Below are positions 1 to 4,107 of a stretch of 5,115 bases of DNA, piece after piece (positions within the stretch are counted from its first letter, which is position 1; every line of letters begins with the position of its first letter). A program made the position numbers and the translations under genes. This DNA is from an uncultured Lysobacteraceae bacterium (GTDB lineage Bacteria > Pseudomonadota > Gammaproteobacteria > Xanthomonadales > Rhodanobacteraceae): NCBI GenBank assembly GCA_946480705.1, contig CAMLLF010000353.1, positions 1-5,115 on the forward strand, given 5' to 3'. Below the pieces are notes generated by a model. That model saw only the letters and a program-made list of their open reading frames with translations, had not been told where the DNA came from and ran no database searches.

Positions 1-329
1 CCTTCGTGCTGTGGCGCGGCATCGGCGTCAACTACGAAGGCGGCGTGCTCGACGCCGACGCGCGCACGGCGATCCAGCTGACCCACCGCATCGGCGCGCT
101 CGTCGTGCTCGGCCATCTCCTCGGCGTGATCCTCGCCGCCTGGCGCCGCGGCTTTCGTCGCGACGCGCTGGCCGTCGGCATCGTGCTCGCCGCTCAGATC
201 GCGCTCGGCATCAGCAACGTGATGCTCGGCCTGCCGCTGCCGGTGGCCACGGCGCACAACGCCGGCGCCGCGGTGCTGCTGCTGGTGCTGTTCGCGCTGC
301 TCGTCCGGCTGCGGCGCGACGCGGCCTAG
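1..329 (+). CDS. ctaA: Haem A synthase (COX15/CtaA family), C-terminal part, cut by the window edge
   Basis: This integral membrane enzyme oxidises the haem O methyl group to a formyl group, giving haem A for aa3-type cytochrome oxidase. About 108 C-terminal residues are visible (first whole codon at 3-5, stop TAG at 327-329); the family is usually about 300-390 residues, so most of the gene lies to the left. The visible part has the family motif TAIQLTHRIGA, whose His is at 84-86, then a membrane helix, a second helix containing GISNVMLGLPLP, then ATAHNAG with His at 255-257, and a last hydrophobic helix ending in RLRRD. The two histidines match the haem-ligand histidines of the C-terminal half in CtaA. 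The GTG at 6 is internal, not a start. No clear hairpin terminator follows. The family call is secure; the upstream part cannot be assessed. Confidence 0.94.
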   Translation, partial: FVLWRGIGVNYEGGVLDADARTAIQLTHRIGALVVLGHLLGVILAAWRRGFRRDALAVGIVLAAQIALGISNVMLGLPLPVATAHNAGAAVLLLVLFALLVRLRRDAA

Positions 330-426
330 CCGGGGTTCCGCGCCGGCCAGCCGTGCGTGACCGCCGGCGGCACGATCCGACCAAAGCCGGGGGCGTCCTG
401 CCGCCGGAAACGCCGGTGCCGCGCGC

Positions 427-432
427 TACACT
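427..432 (+). promoter_or_regulatory. Possible -10 box placing the transcript start at the ATG of the FHA-GGDEF gene
   Basis: TACACT matches four of six bases of the sigma-70 -10 consensus in otherwise GC-rich sequence. Its last base is 7 bases before the A of the ATG at 440, so transcription would start at about 439-440. No Shine-Dalgarno-like sequence precedes the ATG. Together these suggest a leaderless or nearly leaderless mRNA. No good -35 box lies 16-18 bases upstream, so support is weak. Confidence 0.3.
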
Positions 433-439
433 CGCGCGC

Positions 440-1339
440 ATGTCTTCGCGCAACGGCAATACCACGCAGCGTCGCACGATACGGCCGCCGGCCGGTCGCT
501 TGGGGCGTACCGGCTCGGCCTGCCTCGTCGTCATCCACGGCGAGAATCTCGGCCGCCGCATCGAACTGGGCGAGCAGGTCGTCGTCATCGGCCGCTCGCC
601 CGACGTCGAGCTGCAGATCAATCACCGCAGCATCTCGCGCGAGCACTGCCGCATCTGGCGCGAAGCCTCGGGCTTCCGCATCCGCGATCTCGACTCCACC
701 AACAAGACCTTCCTCAACGAGCAGCCGATCCTCGAAGCGGAACTGCGCGACGGCGACCATATCGGCGTCGGCGACAGCATCCTGAAATTCATGGAGCAGG
801 GCTCGGTCGAGGCGCGCTATCACGAAGAGCTGTACCAGCTCGCGACGTCCGATCCGCTGACCGGCCTGTACAACCGCCGGCAGTTCCAGGAATTGATGGA
901 AAAAGAGATTTTGCGCGCAACGCGGCATCTGCGCACGCTCTGTCTCGCGCTCGTCGACATCGATCATTTCAAGCCGATCAACGACCGCTACGGCCATCCG
1001 GCCGGCGACGGCGTGATCCGCGGCATCGCGCAGCTGCTGCGCCGCAACGCGCGCGCCGACCAGCTCATCGCGCGCATCGGCGGCGAAGAGTTCGCGCTGG
1101 TCTACGCCGAGCAGAGCCTGCCGGAAGCGATCGAATCGACCGAGCGTCTGCGCCGCGCGATCGAGGCGAGTCCGTTCGAACTCGGCGGCGCCCCGGCGAC
1201 GGTCACGGTCAGCATCGGCATCGCGCAGTGGCGTCGCGGCATGAGCGCGCTGTCGGACCTCATGCGCGCCGCCGACGAACAGCTCTATCGCGCGAAGCAG
1301 AGCGGCCGCAACCGCGTCTGCCGCGCCGAAACCGACTGA
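440..1339 (+). CDS. FHA-GGDEF diguanylate cyclase
   Basis: This predicted cytoplasmic signalling enzyme (299 aa) should make cyclic di-GMP from two GTP, with output set by an N-terminal phosphopeptide-binding domain. After a basic tail (1-25), an FHA domain spans about 26-117 with its signature residues: G51-R52, S66 and H69 in SxxH, and N88 in the DSTNKT strand (Lys where Gly is usual). A helical linker (about 119-135) leads to a GGDEF domain (about 136-299) with DPLTGLYNRR, DIDHFK, NDRYGH, GGEEF at 214-218 and VSIGIA. D173 and E216 align with the Mg-binding D327 and E370 of PleD, so activity is expected. The primary inhibitory site is altered: R205 is present, but the partner Asp is replaced by Gln208, with an Asp one residue early. 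There are no membrane segments or signal peptide. ATG 440 was chosen because it directly precedes the basic tail and FHA domain; a GTG at 416 is an alternative. The transporter gene begins 13 bp downstream. Confidence 0.93.
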   Translation: MSSRNGNTTQRRTIRPPAGRLGRTGSACLVVIHGENLGRRIELGEQVVVIGRSPDVELQINHRSISREHCRIWREASGFRIRDLDSTNKTFLNEQPILEAELRDGDHIGVGDSILKFMEQGSVEARYHEELYQLATSDPLTGLYNRRQFQELMEKEILRATRHLRTLCLALVDIDHFKPINDRYGHPAGDGVIRGIAQLLRRNARADQLIARIGGEEFALVYAEQSLPEAIESTERLRRAIEASPFELGGAPATVTVSIGIAQWRRGMSALSDLMRAADEQLYRAKQSGRNRVCRAETD

Positions 1340-1352
1340 TCGCCACGCGCCG

Positions 1353-2339
1353 ATGCGGCGTTCCTCCGCCCTCTATGCCGTCGGCATCGGCCTGCTGTCG
1401 GCGCTGTTCTTCACCGTCGTCTATGTACTGAACCGCGCGATGGCGCTCGACGGCGGGCACTGGGCCTGGACCGCGTCGCTGCGCTACGTCCTGACCCTGC
1501 CGCTGCTCGCCTGTGTGGTGCCGTTCAACGGCGGCTTCGCGCCGGTCCTGCGTGCGCTGCGCGCGCACCCGCTGCCGTGGCTGTGCTGGAGCGGCATCGG
1601 CTTCACGCTGTTCTGCGTCTGCCTGACCTGGGCCGCGGCCAGCGGTCCCGCGTGGCTGGTCGCCGGCAGCTTCCAGCTGACCGTCGTCGCCGGCATGCTG
1701 CTCGCGCCGCTGATCTATCGCGATGCGCGCGCGCGACTGCCGCGGCGCGCGCTGGGCCTCGGCCTCGTGATCGTCGCCGGCGTGCTGATGCTGCAATACG
1801 GCCATTTCGACGGTCATCTCGATGCGAATGCCTGGGCCGCGCTCGCGAGCGTCTGTGTCGCGGCCGTGCTGTACCCGCTCGGCAACCGGCAGATCCTGCT
1901 GCACCTGGAGCGCAGCGGCGAAAGCCTCAACGCGACGCAGCGCGTGTTCGGCATGACGCTCGCGAGCCAGCCGTTCTGGCTGATCGTGGCCGCATACGCC
2001 GGCTGGAATTCCGGCTGGCCGGCCGCGTCGCAGGTGATGCTCGCCGGCGGCGTCGCGCTGTTCGCCGGCACGATCGCGACGATCCTGTTCTTCCACGCAA
2101 CCGGCCTCGTGCGCAACGACGCGACCGCGCTCGGCGCGGTCGAGGCGATGCAGGCCGCGGAAATCCTGTTCGCGACAGCGCTCGGCGTGGCTTTTCTGCA
2201 CGAAGCGTGGCCGACCGGCATCGCGGCGGCCGGCGCGGTCGTCGTGATCGCGGGCATCGCCGGACTCAGTCTCGTCGTCGCGACGAAGGCGGCCGGCGAT
2301 CCGCGCGAAGCGCGGGCGCTGCGTACCGATCGCGGCTAG
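1353..2339 (+). CDS. EmrE/DMT-superfamily multidrug resistance efflux transporter (PF13536-like)
   Basis: This inner-membrane protein of 328 aa has about ten hydrophobic helices (roughly 6-27, 36-57, 76-96, 100-122, 134-148, 160-177, 203-218, 226-248, 256-282 and 287-311), the usual duplicated EamA/DMT layout. Recognisable family segments are LNRAMALDGGHWAW after helix 1, TASLRYVLTLP, GPAWLVAGSFQ, YPLGNRQ at 174-180, QRVFGMTLASQPFWL and GAVEAMQAAEILFA. E264 and E270 are the buried acids in helix 9. I recognise these as the multidrug resistance efflux transporter family related to EmrE-type proteins. The substrate is unknown and drug export is only the family name. It starts 13 bp after the cyclase stop without a clear Shine-Dalgarno, so it is probably co-transcribed and translationally coupled. 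Its stop overlaps the stop of the opposing gene by 4 bp. The alternative is a metabolite exporter of the same superfamily. Confidence 0.88.
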   Translation: MRRSSALYAVGIGLLSALFFTVVYVLNRAMALDGGHWAWTASLRYVLTLPLLACVVPFNGGFAPVLRALRAHPLPWLCWSGIGFTLFCVCLTWAAASGPAWLVAGSFQLTVVAGMLLAPLIYRDARARLPRRALGLGLVIVAGVLMLQYGHFDGHLDANAWAALASVCVAAVLYPLGNRQILLHLERSGESLNATQRVFGMTLASQPFWLIVAAYAGWNSGWPAASQVMLAGGVALFAGTIATILFFHATGLVRNDATALGAVEAMQAAEILFATALGVAFLHEAWPTGIAAAGAVVVIAGIAGLSLVVATKAAGDPREARALRTDRG

Positions 2340-2785
2340 CGCGTACCGCGCGCCATGCCGCGGCCGCCCCAGGATGCGTAGCTGAAACCGAGCGCGGCGA
2401 GCAGCAGGATGATCACCGTGTGCAGCACCGGATAGGCCAGCGCGATCAGCAGCGAGGCGGCGAAGCAGAGCCAGGCGCTGGCCGTCGCGAGCGGCCGCAG
2501 CTTCGGCGCCGGCATGTCCTTGGCCATCCACCAGTAGGCCGTGCCCGCGAGGATCAGGAGCACCGCGAAGCTCGCGCTGAACATGCAGTGCAGGGTCCAC
2601 AGCGACGTGCCGAAGCGCGGCACGAGGACGTAGCTGCGCATCGCCTCGATCACGGCGCGGCGGCGCTCGTCCATGAACGTGTCCGCGACGTAGAACTGAT
2701 AGTGCGCCATCGCCTGCATGCCGGCGGAAATCAGGAACACGCCGGCGGCGAACTTGATGCCGCGGCGCAGCTGCAACTCGGCCAT
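2336..2785 (-). CDS. Small four-helix membrane protein of unknown function
   Basis: The product is 149 aa with four predicted membrane helices (about 10-27, 64-87, 99-119 and 121-138). A polar, Arg-rich stretch (DERRRAVIEAMRSY, about 39-52) lies between helices 1 and 2. Histidines H28, H66 and H122 sit in or at the ends of helices. The segment FGTSLWTLHCMFSASF (58-73) is probably the most conserved part. The layout faintly resembles small membrane proteins annotated as the LIC_13387 family, but I cannot confirm that. The frame stays open up to 2890, but the ATG at 2785 is preferred: it has GGAG with a 5-base spacer, and the upstream extension is low-complexity and would cross the divergent promoter region. 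It is convergent with the transporter, their stops sharing CTAG, and divergent from the cysteine-cluster gene. Function is unknown. Confidence 0.8.
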   Translation of the reverse strand: MAELQLRRGIKFAAGVFLISAGMQAMAHYQFYVADTFMDERRRAVIEAMRSYVLVPRFGTSLWTLHCMFSASFAVLLILAGTAYWWMAKDMPAPKLRPLATASAWLCFAASLLIALAYPVLHTVIILLLAALGFSYASWGGRGMARGTR

Positions 2786-2790
2786 GAGGT

Positions 2791-2794
2791 CTCC
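2791..2794 (-). promoter_or_regulatory. Ribosome binding site that sets the start of the four-helix membrane protein
   Basis: On the minus strand GGAG is followed by the 5-base spacer ACCTC and ATG at 2785-2783. This decides for the internal ATG over the longer frame beginning at 2890, which has no such signal. Confidence 0.65.
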
Positions 2795-2813
2795 GTGTCG
2801 GGTCGACGGCGGC

Positions 2814-2842
2814 ACGGTAGCCGCGACCGCGCGACGCGGCAA
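2814..2842 (-). promoter_or_regulatory. Candidate sigma-70 promoter for the four-helix membrane protein
   Basis: Read on the minus strand, TTGCCG (2842-2837) and TACCGT (2819-2814) are separated by exactly 17 bases. Each matches four of six consensus bases. Transcription would begin near 2807, giving a leader of about 20 bases that contains the ribosome binding site. Spacing and position are good; the match strength is moderate for a GC-rich genome. Confidence 0.4.
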
Positions 2843-2856
2843 CGGGCGCGCCGCAG

Positions 2857-2862
2857 TAGACT
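2857..2862 (+). promoter_or_regulatory. Possible -10 box for the cysteine-cluster gene
   Basis: TAGACT is the most AT-rich hexamer upstream of the ATG at 2889 and would start transcription near 2869, leaving a leader of about 20 bases. No convincing -35 box is found at 16-18 bases, and no Shine-Dalgarno precedes the ATG. Similar TAnACT hexamers occur at 427-432 and, on the minus strand, at 3925-3920. Confidence 0.25.
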
Positions 2863-2888
2863 GCGCGCGTCCTCGCATCGCATCGCTC

Positions 2889-3242
2889 ATGTCTCATCCG
2901 TGCCAGCACTGTGGCGCCTGCTGCGCCCGCTTCCGCGTCGCCTTCCACTGGTCGGAGACGACCGACTTCGATCCGGCCGGCATGCCGGTCGAACTGACCG
3001 AGCCGCTCGACGCGCACCGCGTCAGCATGCGCGGTACCGACTGCCGCGCGCCGCACTGCATCAACCTCGACGGCACGGTCGGCGGGCGCGTGAGCTGCCG
3101 CCACTACGAACGCCGGCCGTCGCCGTGCCGCGATCTCGTCGCAGCCTGGGAATTCGGTGCGCCGAGCCCGCAATGCGATCGCGCGCGAGCGGCCTACGGG
3201 CTCGCGCCGCTGACGCCGGAAAGCTGGAAAAGCGACGCGTGA
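2889..3242 (+). CDS. YkgJ-type cysteine-cluster protein (CxxCxxCC family)
   Basis: This predicted soluble protein of 117 aa has nine cysteines in the arrangement of the YkgJ/CxxCxxCC (UPF0153-like) family: C5-x2-C8-x2-C11-C12 at the N-terminus, C52 and C57 in the middle, C70-x9-C80 in the signature C-x2-Y-x3-P-x2-C (CRHYERRPSPC), and C96 near the C-terminus. The family is presumed to bind zinc or an iron-sulfur cluster, but its biochemical role is not established. The start at 2889 puts the first cysteine motif at residue 5, as usual for the family; the longer frame from 2718 would read through the divergent gene's promoter and N-terminus. It is divergent from the membrane protein and convergent with the secreted protein gene. 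Its stop TGA (3240-3242) directly abuts the REP-like palindrome. Confidence 0.9.
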   Translation: MSHPCQHCGACCARFRVAFHWSETTDFDPAGMPVELTEPLDAHRVSMRGTDCRAPHCINLDGTVGGRVSCRHYERRPSPCRDLVAAWEFGAPSPQCDRARAAYGLAPLTPESWKSDA

Positions 3243-3275
3243 GTGGGGCTTCGCCTGCGGCTCAACCCCACCTAC
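3243..3275 (-). repeat. REP-like palindromic element with GTAG head
   Basis: On the minus strand the tetranucleotide GTAG (3275-3272) directly precedes an imperfect palindrome (3271-3243). The outer stem is GTGGGG/CCCCAC (6 bp), followed by a symmetric 4x4 internal loop (TTGA opposite GAAG) and an inner stem GCC/GGC with loop GCA. A GTAG or GGAG head plus a bulged palindrome is the known hallmark of REP sequences mobilised by RAYT (TnpA-REP) transposases. The wording also resembles the dispersed palindrome with TTGAGC and CCCAACCTAC seen in many gammaproteobacteria. It fills nearly all of the 38-bp gap between two convergent genes, the typical REP location. It may also act as a bidirectional transcript end, although no T-run follows. 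No second copy is present in this window. Confidence 0.6.
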
Positions 3276-3280
3276 ATGCT

Positions 3281-3799
3281 CTATTTCGCGCGCCGGTAGA
3301 GACCGTCGAACACCGCGGTCCAGCTTCTACCGCCGTCGTCCGAACTCTCCCAGAGCTGGCGCACCGTGCCGTCGGCGTTCGATGTCCAGCTGACGCGCTG
3401 CGGCGAGCGCTTGCCGCTGGCCGGATCGACGAGTTCGCCGCTCATGCGCATTGCGCCGTCGGCGAAAGCGCCGCTGAGGAACAGCACGAGTCCGTCCGTG
3501 TCGACCCAGTGCTGGGTCCAGCGCTTGTTGGCCGCATCCCAGGCGCTGTAACTCTTGCCCGTCGTGCCGCTCGCGCCGCTCCAGTTCTCGCTGATCGCGC
3601 AGCCGTCGAGCACGGCCTCGATGCGATTGCGCCCGGCCGGCTTGCCCTGCGGATTCGTCACGTCCCAGTCGCCGACCCAGAAATCGAACTGATGGAACTC
3701 GGGCGCCGTGCAGGCCGGCGGCTTCTTCGCGGGCGCCGGTGCTTCGGCATGAGCGACGGTCGTGAGGCACAACGCGGCAGCGAGCGCGATCGATTTCAT
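3281..3799 (-). CDS. Secreted protein with FDFWVGDWDV motif, function unknown
   Basis: The product is 172 aa with a classical Sec signal peptide: MKS, a hydrophobic core at about 4-15, and probable signal peptidase I cleavage after AHA at residue 18. The mature protein starts with an Ala/Pro/Lys-rich linker and then FHQFDFWVGDWDV (35-47), the hallmark opening of a group of small exported proteins predicted to be beta-rich and possibly calycin/DUF1579-like. The rest alternates short polar turns with Trp/Phe-containing strands (W73, W88, W94, W98, W138, W149 and W159), which fits a small beta-barrel. C30 and C67 are the only mature cysteines and could form a disulfide. No catalytic motif is recognised. 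The ATG at 3799 is supported by GGAGG 4 bases upstream and by the signal peptide. It is divergent from icd across 308 bp and convergent with the cysteine-cluster gene. The periplasmic location is likely; the function is unknown. Confidence 0.85.
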   Translation of the reverse strand: MKSIALAAALCLTTVAHAEAPAPAKKPPACTAPEFHQFDFWVGDWDVTNPQGKPAGRNRIEAVLDGCAISENWSGASGTTGKSYSAWDAANKRWTQHWVDTDGLVLFLSGAFADGAMRMSGELVDPASGKRSPQRVSWTSNADGTVRQLWESSDDGGRSWTAVFDGLYRRAK

Positions 3800-3803
3800 G
3801 AGT

Positions 3804-3808
3804 CCTCC
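3804..3808 (-). promoter_or_regulatory. Ribosome binding site of the secreted FDFW protein
   Basis: Minus-strand GGAGG lies 4 bases before the ATG at 3799, a slightly short but strong Shine-Dalgarno. It fixes the start exactly at the first residue of the signal peptide. Confidence 0.7.
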
Positions 3809-3958
3809 CCGGACGGTGGCGAAAGAACGCGGCCCGGTCGCGGCTTGCGCGCCGTGCCGGCCGCGGCTGCCACGGGCCGGCGCGATGCCTCGCCGCGGCC
3901 GGACTGCGTGTGGCGCCGGAGTCTAGGCGCGGCGATGCGCAGCGGGGTTCAAGAAATT

Positions 3959-3988
3959 GCGCGTCGGCCGCCGCGGCGGCGAACGCGC
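3959..3988. repeat. 30-bp near-perfect palindrome upstream of icd
   Basis: Two 15-base arms meet at 3973/3974 with no spacer, and 13 of 15 positions pair. The core GCCGCCGCGGCGGC (3967-3980) and the outer arms GCGCGT/ACGCGC are perfect; only two adjacent positions mismatch (CG at 3965-3966 opposite GA at 3981-3982). Lying between two divergent genes, it could be an operator for a dimeric regulator. G/C-rich sequence produces palindromes by chance more easily, so function is unproven. Confidence 0.45.
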
Positions 3989-4025
3989 AGGAATCGCGTC
4001 ACGGCGCGCACGGCCATGGTCGACA

Positions 4026-4054
4026 TGGACGCGCCCCGGCCCAACCGCGACAAT
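4026..4054 (+). promoter_or_regulatory. Candidate sigma-70 promoter of icd
   Basis: TGGACG (4026-4031) and GACAAT (4049-4054) are separated by exactly 17 bases and each match four of six consensus bases. Transcription would start near 4061, giving a leader of about 47 bases. A short inverted repeat CCATG/CATGG (4014-4018 and 4024-4028) overlaps the -35 box. Confidence 0.4.
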
Positions 4055-4097
4055 AGCCGGCTAAACCTCCCGGCAGCCGCCTGCCTTCCTTCCCACC

Positions 4098-4101
4098 GGA
4101 G
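4098..4101 (+). promoter_or_regulatory. Ribosome binding site of icd
   Basis: GGAG lies 6 bases before the ATG at 4108. It supports that ATG as the start, which also matches the usual N-terminus of the family. Confidence 0.7.
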
Positions 4102-4107
4102 ATTTTC

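Larger units (their letters stand above)
3800..4107. other. 308-bp divergent intergenic region between the secreted protein gene and icd
   Basis: No convincing gene lies here; reading frames crossing it are Arg/Pro-rich and run antisense or out of frame into neighbouring genes. The right part holds a candidate icd promoter (4026-4054) and ribosome binding site (4098-4101). The centre holds a 30-bp near-perfect palindrome (3959-3988). For the minus-strand gene, the best -10-like hexamer is TAGACT at 3925-3920; the TTGAAC at 3952-3947 is 21 bases away, which is too far for a normal promoter. The stretch 3810-3910 is very GC-rich with overlapping imperfect inverted repeats and no readable signal. 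Confidence 0.6.

Noticed and set aside
11..439. N-terminal extension of the FHA-GGDEF frame back to position 11
   Set aside because: The extension overlaps haem A synthase in another frame and is low-complexity Arg/Ala-rich; the FHA domain begins just after ATG 440.
326..997. Minus-strand frame opposite the FHA-GGDEF gene
   Set aside because: It mirrors the codon pattern of the cyclase, has no independent start signal and resembles no family.
2786..2890. N-terminal extension of the four-helix membrane protein to 2890
   Set aside because: It would overlap the start of the cysteine-cluster gene and the promoter region, while the internal ATG at 2785 has a proper ribosome binding site.
1260..3173. 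Long minus-strand reading frame (637 codons)
   Set aside because: It runs antisense to the transporter and the cysteine-cluster gene and out of frame over the membrane protein. Composition is Arg/Asp/Gln-rich with no domain.
3243..3280. Rho-independent terminator
   Set aside because: The stem is interrupted by a 4x4 internal loop and no T-run follows on either strand, so a REP-like element describes it better.
3920..3952. Minus-strand promoter TTGAAC ... TAGACT for the secreted protein gene
   Set aside because: The boxes are 21 bases apart, outside the normal 16-18, and would leave a leader of over 110 bases; noted only as a possible lone -10.
4014..4028. Inverted repeat CCATG/CATGG as an icd operator
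   Set aside because: Arms of five bases with a 5-base spacer are too short to separate from chance, although the overlap with the candidate -35 box is noted.
4016..4107. Short upstream reading frame starting ATGGTCGACATG before icd
   Set aside because: It has no ribosome binding site, an Arg/Pro-rich product, and runs out of frame into icd; it also contains the candidate promoter.
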